A model generated the notes under the pieces. That model searched no databases. It saw only the letters and a list, made by a program, of their open reading frames with translations, and was not told the origin of the DNA. The position numbers were made by a program, and so were the translations under genes. Positions 7,716 to 16,627 of a stretch of 34,944 bases of DNA are shown in pieces; the first letter of the stretch is position 1; every line of letters begins with the position of its first letter. This stretch comes from Maribacter sp. GTDB taxonomy: Bacteria; Bacteroidota; Bacteroidia; Flavobacteriales; Flavobacteriaceae. The DNA lies in NCBI GenBank assembly GCA_022865355.1, contig JALHST010000175.1:1-34944 (forward strand), in the 5' to 3' direction.

Positions 7716-8645
7716 TTATTGTTCCTTTAGAGACGCATCATCTGGATAGTAAGTAATTTTGCGCGTCCGAAACGAATTGGTCGGAGATACGATTTGTTTG
7801 ATCCAATTTCCACTATCCCCATCGTCAAATTGGTAAATATATTCCAAAGTCTCGGCATGATTATTTACGGTCACTGCCTTTTTGGTCAACATACCCAATT
7901 CATTATAAGTATAAACCACCGATTCCTCCGGAACAAACTGTTGACTGTTCATATTATAGGAAAATGACGTACTGCTTATTAATTCGTTTTTATTGTTGAA
8001 GACTTGTTCGATAGCCGAATTCGGTTCTCCTTCCAAGAATTTTTTGGTCAATACCAGGTGATTTATTGTCCCATCTTTGGCCTTTTTGGTAGAAGTACGT
8101 TCCGATTCCAAAATTTCCCCATTCAACTCAATGGTCTTTGTTTTTTCGTCCTGATAGGTTGCATAGCGAATTACCGTTTCATCATTGCCATTATTATTGC
8201 TTCGAACCAAGCGTTTTAGTATGCTATCGGAATCAAAAAAGTACTCATATTGATCCAGAAAAACCTTATCGTATGAGATGATTTTCTCTGTTATTTTTCG
8301 ATCCCCTATCGTATCCAGCTCATAAAAATTTGCGATTGATGTACCACTGTCGAATACATTGTCCCGATAATTCTCCAAACGTTTCTCGACGAGTTCCCCA
8401 TTTTTATATTTATAATAGGTGATGTCATAATCACGGTCATTGTATCGCGTTACTGATTTGGTCAAACGTCCTTCCACATCAAAATCATATTCCTCTTTGC
8501 CATAATTCGTACTGACCATACAAGATTTCACATTCCCATGCAATTCGAAATCGGAAACCCTAAAAATCTTGATATCCTGGCCTTGAAGATAGCTTGGGAA
8601 TACGATTGTTAAAATGATGAATGTTAGTACGTAGTTTTTAACCAT
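7716..8645 (-). CDS. exported protein of unknown function
   Basis: A 309-residue protein with an N-terminal Sec-type signal (MVKNYVLTFIILTIVFPSY, cleavage probably near LQGQD). The mature part is rich in Tyr-Asp and repeated beta-strand units such as YDFDVEGRLTKSVTRYNDRD, YKYKNGELVEKR and YTYNELGMLTKKAV. These recall YD/MORN-like repeats found in many Bacteroidota periplasmic or surface proteins. No catalytic motif seen; function unknown. A candidate promoter ends only four bases before the ATG (see 8650-8683). Confidence 0.7.
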   Translation of the reverse strand: MVKNYVLTFIILTIVFPSYLQGQDIKIFRVSDFELHGNVKSCMVSTNYGKEEYDFDVEGRLTKSVTRYNDRDYDITYYKYKNGELVEKRLENYRDNVFDSGTSIANFYELDTIGDRKITEKIISYDKVFLDQYEYFFDSDSILKRLVRSNNNGNDETVIRYATYQDEKTKTIELNGEILESERTSTKKAKDGTINHLVLTKKFLEGEPNSAIEQVFNNKNELISSTSFSYNMNSQQFVPEESVVYTYNELGMLTKKAVTVNNHAETLEYIYQFDDGDSGNWIKQIVSPTNSFRTRKITYYPDDASLKEQ

Positions 8646-8649
8646 ACCG

Positions 8650-8683
8650 CAAAATTACTGGTTATTGGTAGAAGATAAAACAA
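8650..8683 (-). promoter_or_regulatory. candidate promoter, possibly giving a leaderless mRNA
   Basis: The minus strand has TTG (8681-8683), 23 bases, then TAATTTTG (8650-8657), an exact -7 match. Four bases (CGGT) separate the box from the ATG of the 7716-8645 gene. With the box-to-start distance seen at the SRP RNA gene (five bases), transcription would begin at or next to the A of the ATG. Confidence 0.45.
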
Positions 8684-8700
8684 AATAGGTACCAAATATA

Positions 8701-8733
8701 AGACCTGTCAAGATTTGAAGCCTTGACAGGTCT
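8701..8733 (-). terminator. perfect 12-bp inverted repeat after dnaK
   Basis: AGACCTGTCAAG (8701-8712) and CTTGACAGGTCT (8722-8733) are exact reverse complements around a nine-base loop, 23 bases past the dnaK stop. On the minus strand only a mixed TTATATTT follows, so it is a weak intrinsic terminator at best. It could also act as a 3'-end stabilising hairpin or be a copy of a dispersed palindromic repeat (ACCTGTCAGG-type palindromes are, from memory, frequent in Flavobacteriia). Confidence 0.6.
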
Positions 8734-8755
8734 ATGTTACTTTGATCTATTGAAA

Positions 8756-10663
8756 TTACTTTACTTCTTCGAAATCGACGTCCTCAACATTGTCGCTCTC
8801 CTTGGTGTCGGCGCCGGCGGTATCTTCACCGTTTGAAGTCGGACCGCCTTGCTGTGAGTCGGCCTGTGCCTTGTACATTTCCTCGGAAGCTACCTTCCAA
8901 GCTTCATTGACCCTCCCCAATGCGGAAGTAATCATCGCAAGGTCCTTACTTTCGTGCCCTTTCTTCAATTCAACCAAGGCATCCTCGATCGGCTTTTTCT
9001 TTTCTGCCGATAACTTTTCACCGAATTCCTTCAATTGTTTTTCTGTCTGGAATATCATACTATCTGCCTCGTTTAGCTTATCGGCAGTTTCCTTCGCTTT
9101 TTTATCACTCTCGGCATTCGCTTCTGCTTCGGCCTTCATCTTCTTGATTTCTTCTTCGGTAAGGCCTGAAGAAGCTTCAATACGAATATCCTGGGTTTTG
9201 TTGCTAGCCTTGTCGGTTGCAGAAACCTTAATGATTCCGTTGGCATCAATATCAAAGGTCACCTCAATCTGTGGAACCCCCCGCTGAGCAGGTGGAATTC
9301 CGTCTAGATGAAATCGACCGATCGTCTTATTATCTGCGGCCATGGGTCGTTCACCTTGCAGTACATGGATCTCTACCGACGGTTGATTATCTGCAGCAGT
9401 GGAAAATACTTGCGATTTTTTGGTTGGAATCGTGGTATTCGCATCGATGAGCTTGGTCATAACGCCCCCCATGGTTTCAATACCAAGGGAAAGCGGTGTT
9501 ACATCCAATAACAACACATCTTTTACGTCACCTGTCAATACGCCTCCTTGAATTGCGGCACCAACGGCTACTACCTCATCGGGATTCACTCCCTTAGACG
9601 GTTTTTTGCCGAAAAACTTCTCGACTGCCTCCTGAACCGCAGGAATACGGGTTGATCCCCCGACCAAGATAATCTCGTCGATGTCACTTTTCGATAGGCC
9701 CGCTGCCTTCAATGCAGTTTGACAAGGTTGGATGGTACGTTTTACCAAGTCCTCGATCAATTGCTCAAATTTAGCCCTGGTCAAGGTACGCACAAGGTGT
9801 TTTGGGCCCGTTGCAGTAGCAGTAACATAGGGTAAATTGATTTCGGTCTGTGCTGAAGATGATAATTCAATTTTGGCCTTTTCGGCGGCTTCACGCAAAC
9901 GTTGCAAGGCCATGGCATCTTTTCGAAGGTCGATGCCTTCTTCCTTATTGAATTCTTCGGCCAACCAGTCGATTATTTTTTGATCCACATCATCACCACC
10001 CAAATGGGTATCCCCATCGGTTGACAATACCTCAAAGACGCCATCACCTAGTTCTAATACCGAAACGTCATGTGTTCCACCTCCAAAGTCAAAAACCACA
10101 ACCTTTTGATCCTTGTGCTTTTTATCGAGGCCGTAGGCCAAAGAAGCAGCTGTCGGCTCATTGATAATACGTTCAACCGTTAGTCCCGCTATTTCGCCGG
10201 CTTCCTTGGTAGCTTGTCTTTGTGCGTCGTTAAAATAGGCAGGTACCGTAATTACCGCCCTGGTAACGGTCTGACCCAAATAATCCTCGGCCGTCTTTTT
10301 CATTTTCTGAAGGATCATTGCCGATAGCTCTTGTGGTGAATACAAACGCCCATCAATATCAACCCTCGGGGTGTCGTTGTCGCCCTTAACAACTTTATAA
10401 GGAACCCTCTCCGCCTCTTTTTTAGATTCGGAATATTTATTCCCCATAAACCTCTTGATCGAATACACGGTTTTATGGGGATTTGTAACGGCTTGTCTTT
10501 TGGCAGGATCACCTACCTTGATTTCGCCTCCTTCAACAAAAGCTATTACAGATGGGGTCGTTCTTTTTCCCTCCGCGTTTGGGATTACCACCGGTTCATT
10601 GCCTTCCATTACAGAAACGCAGGAATTGGTCGTTCCCAAATCTATACCTATTATTTTACTCAT
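8756..10663 (-). CDS. dnaK: molecular chaperone DnaK (Hsp70)
   Basis: A 635-residue Hsp70. The N-terminal ATPase domain has [18 protein letters not shown], the phosphate-2 segment [21 protein letters not shown] and [13 protein letters not shown]. The substrate-binding domain begins near [19 protein letters not shown], and the helical lid and acidic tail end with DVDFEEVK. Length and all signatures are normal. No dnaJ or grpE is adjacent. The 274-base upstream gap shared with divergent sdaA holds a sigma-54-like element and TGTCA repeats. ATG start at 10661-10663. Confidence 0.98.
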   Translation of the reverse strand: MSKIIGIDLGTTNSCVSVMEGNEPVVIPNAEGKRTTPSVIAFVEGGEIKVGDPAKRQAVTNPHKTVYSIKRFMGNKYSESKKEAERVPYKVVKGDNDTPRVDIDGRLYSPQELSAMILQKMKKTAEDYLGQTVTRAVITVPAYFNDAQRQATKEAGEIAGLTVERIINEPTAASLAYGLDKKHKDQKVVVFDFGGGTHDVSVLELGDGVFEVLSTDGDTHLGGDDVDQKIIDWLAEEFNKEEGIDLRKDAMALQRLREAAEKAKIELSSSAQTEINLPYVTATATGPKHLVRTLTRAKFEQLIEDLVKRTIQPCQTALKAAGLSKSDIDEIILVGGSTRIPAVQEAVEKFFGKKPSKGVNPDEVVAVGAAIQGGVLTGDVKDVLLLDVTPLSLGIETMGGVMTKLIDANTTIPTKKSQVFSTAADNQPSVEIHVLQGERPMAADNKTIGRFHLDGIPPAQRGVPQIEVTFDIDANGIIKVSATDKASNKTQDIRIEASSGLTEEEIKKMKAEAEANAESDKKAKETADKLNEADSMIFQTEKQLKEFGEKLSAEKKKPIEDALVELKKGHESKDLAMITSALGRVNEAWKVASEEMYKAQADSQQGGPTSNGEDTAGADTKESDNVEDVDFEEVK

Positions 10664-10712
10664 TCTATATGTTTTAAAAATTAATGCTTGATTTCAGTGT
10701 CGGTTTGTAGAT

Positions 10713-10753
10713 GTCAAACAATATGCCAAGAGACAGAAACTGACAGGATGTCA
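10713..10753 (-). promoter_or_regulatory. dnaK upstream element: sigma-54-like -24/-12 plus TGTCA/TGACA boxes
   Basis: Reading the minus strand towards dnaK: TGACA-TCC-TGTCA (a perfect inverted repeat, 10741-10753), then TGTCT, then TGGCAT (10723-10728), five bases and TTGAC (10713-10717). The last pair fits the sigma-54 layout TGGCAC-N5-TTGCA in spacing and in the GG, but the -12 GC reads GA. The predicted start would leave roughly a 40-base leader before the dnaK ATG. A Bacteroidota sigma-A reading (TATTGTTTG) would need a three-base gap in TAnnTTTG. Confidence 0.4.
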
Positions 10754-10937
10754 CTAAAAAGTCTGTTAAGCCTTCATAAACAATAGTTTAGAATTGCCGC
10801 ACGGCTGATTTATTTGCAAAACTAAAATATGGCCGGACATTCACCTAGATACTTCCGAACATTTAAATTGCCCTTTGTCTAATTACAGGCATGAACTTTG
10901 TAACTTAGCCTTTGAAATTTTATAACCAAATTCCTCC

Positions 10938-12365
10938 ATGGAATGTATCAGCATTTTTGATATGCTAAAAATTGGCGTAGGCCCCTCAAGTTCTCATACT
11001 TTAGGGCCATGGCGGGCTGCTGAGCGTTGGATTAAGGAATTACGGGACGCCGAATTATTCCCTGAAGTCGTAAAGGTTAATATTTATGTATATGGTTCAT
11101 TATCATTGACCGGTAAAGGGCATGCCACTGATTACGCGATTATGCTCGGGCTTTCGGGGGCCAATCCAGAATTTATTCCAATCGAAAATATCCATCCTTT
11201 GGTTCAGCATATCAAAGATTCACATGTACTCAATTTTGGTAATGAAGTCCCGCTTCGGTTCGATCCTATAAACGATATTGTCTTTGAAAGAAAGTTTCTG
11301 CCTTATCATGCCAATGGAATGAAATTTGAGGCGACCCTGCGATCGGGAATTAAGAAATCGAAGACTTATTATTCAATAGGGGGCGGTTTTGTCGTGGTAG
11401 AGGAACGTAAGAATGCCAAACGCAATATCGATACGTTCCGATCATTTCCGTTTCCAATCGAAAAAGGAACCGAATTATTGGCCTATTGCAAGCGTGAAAA
11501 CAAAACAATTTCCGAAATTGTGCTTGAGAATGAGCGCTCCTTGCGCAGCAATGATGAAATCGATAAGCAATTGCTTCGCATATGGGATACCATGTTGGAA
11601 TGCATGTATCTCGGGTGTCACACGCAGGGAAGTCTCCCTGGTGGACTCAATGTGCACAGAAGGGCATATGATTTGAACCACAGTTTGCTGGGTGATATAA
11701 AGAATTATCACAATCCGACCGAATGGCTTACGACCATTCGCGGAACGGAGGTGAAATTTCGACAAATTCTAAAATGGGTAAGCTGTTTTGCCCTTGCCGT
11801 GAACGAAGTCAATGCCTCTTTGGGACGCGTGGTCACGGCCCCGACCAATGGCAGTGCGGGAGTTATTCCGGCGGTACTAATGTATTATATGGTCATCGAG
11901 AACCACAAGGCCGATTTTAGGCATATTAAAAAATTTCTATTGATTGCCGGTGAAGTTGGTAGCATTTTTAAAAAGGGTGCGACCATTTCCGCGGCCATGG
12001 GTGGATGCCAAGCCGAAATTGGTGTATCTTCGGCAATGGCGGCGGCGGCCTTGACCGAACTATTGGGGGGAACACCGGAGCAAGTCTTAATGGCTGCCGA
12101 GATTGCCATGGAACATCATTTGGGTCTGACGTGCGATCCTATCGGCGGCCTCGTTCAGATTCCTTGTATAGAACGCAATAGCATGGGTGCGATCAAAGCC
12201 ATTAACGCAGCAGAATTGGCCATGGGATCCGACCCTGAAGACGCCAAGGTGCCTTTGGATAAGGTAGTGCAGACTATGTGGGAGACGGCGAAAGACATGA
12301 GTTCTAAGTATAAGGAAACATCGGAAGGCGGTTTGGCAATAGGAGTCAATCTGAGTGATTGTTAG
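10938..12365 (+). CDS. sdaA: iron-sulfur L-serine ammonia-lyase (single-chain)
   Basis: A 475-residue L-serine dehydratase converting serine to pyruvate and ammonia. The N-terminal regulatory/beta domain opens with [25 protein letters not shown]. The C-terminal alpha domain carries [10 protein letters not shown] and the [4Fe-4S] cysteines at about 357 (GGCQAE), 399 (LTCDPIGG) and 410 (IPCIERN). Their 42 and 11 residue spacings match the characterised Legionella enzyme. The ATG at 10938 fits the family N-terminus. It is divergent from dnaK and followed by a 178-base gap, in which I see no gene. Confidence 0.96.
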   Translation: MECISIFDMLKIGVGPSSSHTLGPWRAAERWIKELRDAELFPEVVKVNIYVYGSLSLTGKGHATDYAIMLGLSGANPEFIPIENIHPLVQHIKDSHVLNFGNEVPLRFDPINDIVFERKFLPYHANGMKFEATLRSGIKKSKTYYSIGGGFVVVEERKNAKRNIDTFRSFPFPIEKGTELLAYCKRENKTISEIVLENERSLRSNDEIDKQLLRIWDTMLECMYLGCHTQGSLPGGLNVHRRAYDLNHSLLGDIKNYHNPTEWLTTIRGTEVKFRQILKWVSCFALAVNEVNASLGRVVTAPTNGSAGVIPAVLMYYMVIENHKADFRHIKKFLLIAGEVGSIFKKGATISAAMGGCQAEIGVSSAMAAAALTELLGGTPEQVLMAAEIAMEHHLGLTCDPIGGLVQIPCIERNSMGAIKAINAAELAMGSDPEDAKVPLDKVVQTMWETAKDMSSKYKETSEGGLAIGVNLSDC

Positions 12366-12543
12366 TGTGGTTTTACCCATACTGGGACCTGATTGACCTG
12401 CAACCGATTTATTCTCAATGGGCGCTTGAAGCAAAGCTCCACCGTGCCTGGCGAAAGACGCGAAGTAGTTGAGGCCGTGATGGCCAGGTTTCTATAATTT
12501 TCGGTAACTTTAGTAATTATATAACCATTTTAGTCATGAAATA

Positions 12544-14013
12544 ATGAAAGAACCAAAAAAAGACAAAACAATCGATACCTCCAGGAGGTCATTTATTAAG
12601 AAAGGAGCCATCGCCTCTTCGATATTTATTGTTCCTAGACATGTGCTCGGCGGTGTAGGCTATATGGCACCAAGTGATCGCCTGAATCTAGCCGCAATTG
12701 GTGCCGGAGGAAAAGGGGCCAGCGATATTTTCAATGCCTCGGTAAACGGTCGGGAAAATGTAATGGCTCTCTGTGATGTAGATTTTTCAGGTACGGCCAA
12801 ACGATCTGTGGAGAATTTCCCGAAAGCGAAACTTTATAATGATTTCAGGGAAATGTTGGATAAAGAAAAGGATATCGATGCCGTTACGATTTCCACACCC
12901 GACCACGTGCATGGACCTGCAGCGGTTTTCGCCATGCAACGGGGCAAACATGTCTACGTACAAAAGCCTATGACCCACAATATCAGGGAGGCACGCATCT
13001 TGACCCAAATGGCCAGGGATAAAAAAATTGTTACCCAAATGGGTAACCAAGGCGGTTCCAATCCGCTTTTGGGCATGGTTCAAAAATGGATCGATTCTGG
13101 GGACCTGGGCAATATTGCCAAAGTTCAAATATGGACCAATAGGCCCGTTTGGCCACAAGGAAACGCCATGCCATTGCCCGACCCAAGCCTCAAACCAAAG
13201 GACCTGCATTGGGATCTATGGCTGGGACCCGCACCGGAGCGGGAATACACTCCTGATTTACATCCCTTCAGCTGGCGCGGCTGGTGGGACTATGGTACCG
13301 GAGCCCTTGGCGACGTGGGATGCCATTTGATCGACATCCCGTTCAGGACTTTGGGTCTCAAATATCCGACCGATGCCGAATGTAGTATTGGATCGCTATA
13401 TTCACAAATGTGGAATGCCGATTACCATCCAGAGGGTTGTCCTCCCTCCTCTTTCATTACGCTGCATTTTGGGGCGACTGAAAAGAGCAAAGCCCCTATT
13501 GAAATGACCTGGAGCGATGGCGGAATTCGGCCTTCACATCCCGATATTATTCCGGCTGACAGTGACATTGGTGGAAAAAATAGTGCAAATGGCGTTTTGA
13601 TCATTGGTGAAAAAGGCATCATTTCTACCAATATCAATGATAGTTCACCTTTGATGCCCAAATTGTATCTAAACGACGGGACCACCGATTTCGGTCCTGA
13701 AACGGAGCCCAACGATGAACCTGAATATGGCCATCAACGGTTATGGGTCGATGCTTGCAAAGCAGGTTTTGATAGTTCGGAACACCGCGGACTCACATCT
13801 TCCTTCGATTATGCAGGTCCCATGACCGAGACGGTGCTAATGGGCAATTTGGCGATACGAAGTTACTTGCTACAAAAAGAGAATACCGAAGGCAAAATGG
13901 ACTTCTTCGCCCGCAAGAAATTATTGTGGGATGGCGAAAATATGCGCATTACCAATCTTGAAGAAGCGAATCAGTTCGTCACAAGAACCTATCGAAAAGG
14001 CTGGGAAATTTAA
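12544..14013 (+). CDS. Tat-exported Gfo/Idh/MocA family oxidoreductase
   Basis: A 489-residue NAD(P)-dependent oxidoreductase. Residues about 10-40 form a twin-arginine signal (SRRSFIKKGAIASS then IFIVPRHVLGG), so export to the periplasm is likely. The Rossmann segment is LAAIGAGGKGASDIF. The region normally EKP reads YVQKPMTHNIREAR, as in many planctomycete/Bacteroidota exported members. The C-terminal alpha/beta domain includes WRGWWDYGTGALGDVGCHLID. Substrate is unknown; sugar or sugar-acid oxidation is typical. It is convergent with a DUF1080 protein across a shared terminator, a pairing that suggests 3-keto-sugar or glycoside processing, but this is inference. Confidence 0.92.
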   Translation: MKEPKKDKTIDTSRRSFIKKGAIASSIFIVPRHVLGGVGYMAPSDRLNLAAIGAGGKGASDIFNASVNGRENVMALCDVDFSGTAKRSVENFPKAKLYNDFREMLDKEKDIDAVTISTPDHVHGPAAVFAMQRGKHVYVQKPMTHNIREARILTQMARDKKIVTQMGNQGGSNPLLGMVQKWIDSGDLGNIAKVQIWTNRPVWPQGNAMPLPDPSLKPKDLHWDLWLGPAPEREYTPDLHPFSWRGWWDYGTGALGDVGCHLIDIPFRTLGLKYPTDAECSIGSLYSQMWNADYHPEGCPPSSFITLHFGATEKSKAPIEMTWSDGGIRPSHPDIIPADSDIGGKNSANGVLIIGEKGIISTNINDSSPLMPKLYLNDGTTDFGPETEPNDEPEYGHQRLWVDACKAGFDSSEHRGLTSSFDYAGPMTETVLMGNLAIRSYLLQKENTEGKMDFFARKKLLWDGENMRITNLEEANQFVTRTYRKGWEI

Positions 14014-14028
14014 TCCCGGTCTTATAAG

Positions 14029-14075
14029 AAAAATCCCGCTGTATCTTATAAATTATAAGGTTCAGCGGGATTTTT
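14029..14075. terminator. bidirectional intrinsic terminator
   Basis: AAAAATCCCGCTG and CAGCGGGATTTTT pair over 13 bases, with an inner CTTATAA/TTATAAG-like arm extending the stem. Runs of A on the left and T on the right make it work in both directions, between the convergent oxidoreductase gene and the DUF1080 gene. Confidence 0.85.
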
Positions 14076-14126
14076 AATATAATTATTTTAGAATTTGGCG
14101 ACCCGTGTTGCTATCTATAAAGGGTA

Positions 14127-15068
14127 TTAATCAATTACTGGAGTCACCGTAATATTTCGATATTCGATCGGGCCATGATCACCCTGTATCAAGAAAGGAC
14201 CTGGTTCCCCTTCCTTACTATCCAATGCCCCACCTGTAATACCGGGAATGATCTGATCATTTATAACGGTTACCCCATTCGCCACCACGGAAACCCTTCT
14301 CCCGATCAAGGTAATATCGTAGGATTGCCAGTCGCCTGAATTTTTGGCGACCATTTCATTGGGTGTAAGAAAACCATATATCCCGCCGAACAAGACATCG
14401 GAAGGCTCCTTGCCCTTATCATCCTGAATCTGTGCTTCATAGCGCCCTCTTAGGAATATGCCGCTATTACTGCCTTTGGGGTATTTAAATTCAATATGCA
14501 ATTTAAAATCCTTGAATTTTTCGTCGGAAACCAGATTGGCACCCGATTTGGGGCTCTTTAAAACCCCGTCTTCAACGACCCACTGATTTTCGCCCATGGC
14601 GTGCCATCCGCTTAAGTCTTTATCGTTAAACAACTTGACGGTCCGACCCCATTTTGGATTCTTATTAAACGCTAGAATAGGGGCACGGGTTGCCTTCCAT
14701 TCGTAAGTCTTTCCATCGGTGTATTTCATTGTTCCACTTAATTTATCACCATCCATTCTTCCTTCAAATTCCATATCCACATTACCGGGCTCCCACTGCG
14801 GCGGAATGGCAAAATTGAATGTGCCGTCGGTTACTTTTACCTCAGCGATCGGACGGGCACTTCCAAAGGCATAGACAAAACGACCGACAAGGGTATGGTT
14901 GCCAGAATGTCGGATTTCCAACCAAGAGGGCAACTCTTTGCCATCTTGCATAATCACCATATCCCATCGGCCTTCCAAAGGATTCGTATCCTGACCAAAT
15001 AGTAAAGACGGGATGGTTAGGAGTTGAAGGCCCATGAGGCCAATAATTGTTTTCATTCTGATATTCAT
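14127..15068 (-). CDS. exported DUF1080 (3-keto-disaccharide hydrolase-like) protein
   Basis: A 313-residue secreted protein. A signal peptide (from Met5, MKTIIGLMGLQLLTIPSL, cleavage probably near FGQD) is followed by an N-terminal beta-rich domain (about residues 28-130, WDMVIMQDGKELPSW...). The C-terminal DUF1080 concanavalin-like domain (about 140-310) has VKLFNDKDLSGWHAMGENQW, FKLHIEFKYPKGSNSGIFLRGRYE and YRNITVTPVID. DUF1080 proteins have been linked to 3-keto-glycoside hydrolysis and glycan binding. Met5 at 15054-15056 is an alternative start. A candidate promoter lies at 15094-15127. Confidence 0.87.
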   Translation of the reverse strand: MNIRMKTIIGLMGLQLLTIPSLLFGQDTNPLEGRWDMVIMQDGKELPSWLEIRHSGNHTLVGRFVYAFGSARPIAEVKVTDGTFNFAIPPQWEPGNVDMEFEGRMDGDKLSGTMKYTDGKTYEWKATRAPILAFNKNPKWGRTVKLFNDKDLSGWHAMGENQWVVEDGVLKSPKSGANLVSDEKFKDFKLHIEFKYPKGSNSGIFLRGRYEAQIQDDKGKEPSDVLFGGIYGFLTPNEMVAKNSGDWQSYDITLIGRRVSVVANGVTVINDQIIPGITGGALDSKEGEPGPFLIQGDHGPIEYRNITVTPVID

Positions 15069-15093
15069 ACCTCTTAAATTTATTTATTGAATG

Positions 15094-15127
15094 TAAATAT
15101 ACTATATTATTTAAATCGTAGTCACAA
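15094..15127 (-). promoter_or_regulatory. candidate promoter of the DUF1080 gene
   Basis: On the minus strand, TTG (15125-15127) is followed after 23 bases by TATATTTA (15094-15101), one mismatch from TAnnTTTG, about 25 bases before the ATG. The surroundings are very A/T-rich, so a chance match is possible. Confidence 0.35.
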
Positions 15128-15207
15128 TTGATTGTAAGCCTATAAACGATCTACATTCGATGGAGTGCATTTCACTGTTTTACATCACTTCGAACGACCG
15201 CTATATA

Positions 15208-15663
15208 TCATTCACAGTTTTCGTTGCGCCTCGTGTCTATTAGATAAATTATTTTCCAGCCCTGACCATCGTTGAATAATTGAAATGAATTTACCCCACA
15301 ATGATGAAAAGTATCATTCAATATAAATTCATAACGGGTCCATGCGTTCGCCATCGGGCCATCTATTTGTATCGAATATTCCTTGATCAGTTCCCGAAAG
15401 TGTGTGGTCTCCGGAATACCCACGATCGCTTTTAGAAAATCGCCGAAATTCTCGGTTTTAACGAAGCTTTTGCCTGCTGGGTCCCGGGCAATGGTCTGAA
15501 GCACGATTGCCTCGGAAACCGTTTGTTTTATTAACAAAGAATCCTGATTGTGGAAACCTTCAAAAAAAGTTTCGATGGTCTTTCGAATAGCCTCGTTTTC
15601 AGAAGTTTGTGCGTTCAGGATTACTTGAAAGATTAAAAAAAGGCCCAAGGATATTTGCTTCAT
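15208..15663 (-). CDS. secreted NTF2-like (SnoaL/DUF4440-type) protein
   Basis: About 151 residues from the ATG at 15661-15663; an in-frame TTG at 15679-15681 gives six more residues but is less likely. A signal peptide MKQISLGLFLIFQVILNAQ is followed by a single NTF2-like cone domain: helix SENEAIRKTIETFFEGFHNQDS, then strands including MANAWTRYEFILND, GVNSFQLFNDGQGWKIIYLIDTR. Such proteins are often described as putative lumazine-binding or DUF4440-like in Bacteroidota. No enzymatic function can be read from it. Confidence 0.75.
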   Translation of the reverse strand: MKQISLGLFLIFQVILNAQTSENEAIRKTIETFFEGFHNQDSLLIKQTVSEAIVLQTIARDPAGKSFVKTENFGDFLKAIVGIPETTHFRELIKEYSIQIDGPMANAWTRYEFILNDTFHHCGVNSFQLFNDGQGWKIIYLIDTRRNENCE

Positions 15664-15794
15664 AATTTGCAATTTTGTCAAATGTAATTAAATATTGAAT
15701 TCTTAAAACCCACATTAAAAAAGAATCAGTTAAAGCTCATATCTTCACACCCTAATACAATTTCCTTACATTTATCACGACAAAAGATAACTAT

Positions 15795-16612
15795 ATGCCA
15801 ACTCCGAGAAAAGAATACAAACGAATCACCGTGAAGTCACTTGTCGATATGAAGAAAAACGGTGAAAAAATTTCGATGCTCACCGCATATGATTATTCAA
15901 TGGCCAAAATAGTCGATGCGGCCCAGATAGATGTAATCCTGGTAGGAGATTCTGCCAGTAATGTGATGGCGGGCCACGAGACTACCCTCCCCATCACCTT
16001 GGATCAGATGATATACCACGCCGCCTCCGTCATTAGGGCGGTAGAGCGGGCTCTTGTGGTGGTTGATATTCCTTTTGGAAGTTATCAGAGTGATCCAAAG
16101 GAAGCCTTGCGATCTGCGATTCGTATTATGAAAGAGAGTGGTGCCCATGCCGTAAAGGTCGAAGGTGGGGTCGAAATAAAGGAATCGGTGAAACGTATTC
16201 TCAATGCAGGAATTCCGGTAATGGGCACCTAGGACTTACCCCACAATCAATATATAAATTCGGCACCTATTCAGTTCGGGCAAAAGAGGATCAAGAAGCG
16301 GACAAACTCATGGAAGATGCCAAATTACTAGAGCATTTGGGATGTTTTGCCATTGTACTTGAAAAAATACCGGCGAGTCTCACCAAAAAAGTCACTGAAA
16401 GTATTTCCATCCCCACGATTGGGATTGGAGCGGGCAAATATGCTGACGGTCAGGTTCTGGTAATTCATGATCTTTTGGGGATGACCCACGAATTCAATCC
16501 GCGATTTTTGCGACGTTACATGAATCTTTATGAAGAAATGGGCCAAGCTATTTCCAACTATGTAAAAGACGTAAAAAAGATGGATTTTCCAAGTGATGAC
16601 GAGCAATATTAG
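15795..16612 (+). pseudogene. panB: panB (ketopantoate hydroxymethyltransferase) with a one-base deletion
   Basis: PanB makes ketopantoate from 2-oxoisovalerate and methylene-tetrahydrofolate for pantothenate/CoA synthesis. The first frame (15795-16232) carries the metal ligands in [10 protein letters not shown] and [10 protein letters not shown] and the catalytic Glu region AVKVEGG, then ends GIPVMGT-stop. The expected [14 protein letters not shown] is recovered if one C is restored after 16226: the next frame then reads [22 protein letters not shown] and runs on without a stop into [13 protein letters not shown] and [21 protein letters not shown] to the TAG at 16612. The repaired protein would be about 272 residues, normal length. 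Everything else looks conserved, so the lesion is either very recent or a sequence error. Confidence 0.9.
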
Positions 16613-16627
16613 GGTCTTAACAATCGG

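Noticed and set aside
8790-9287. A 165-codon ORF opposite dnaK.
   Set aside because: It is antisense to the dnaK C-terminal region, low in complexity (Ser/Ala/Phe-rich) and explained by the codon usage of dnaK.
10900-10925. A sdaA promoter at TAGCCTTTG.
   Set aside because: The box has three instead of two bases between TA and TTTG, and no well-placed TTG was found.
12087-12434. A 115-codon minus-strand ORF over the end of sdaA.
   Set aside because: It is mostly antisense to conserved sdaA sequence and has no protein-like features.
12366-12543. The 178-base gap between sdaA and the oxidoreductase gene, checked for a small RNA or gene remnant.
   Set aside because: Only a TAACTTTA box near 12507 hints at a promoter; no hairpin, tRNA or coding similarity was seen.
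16310-16612. A separate small gene starting [11 protein letters not shown].
   Set aside because: It is the C-terminal half of panB continued in another frame after a one-base deletion, not an independent gene.
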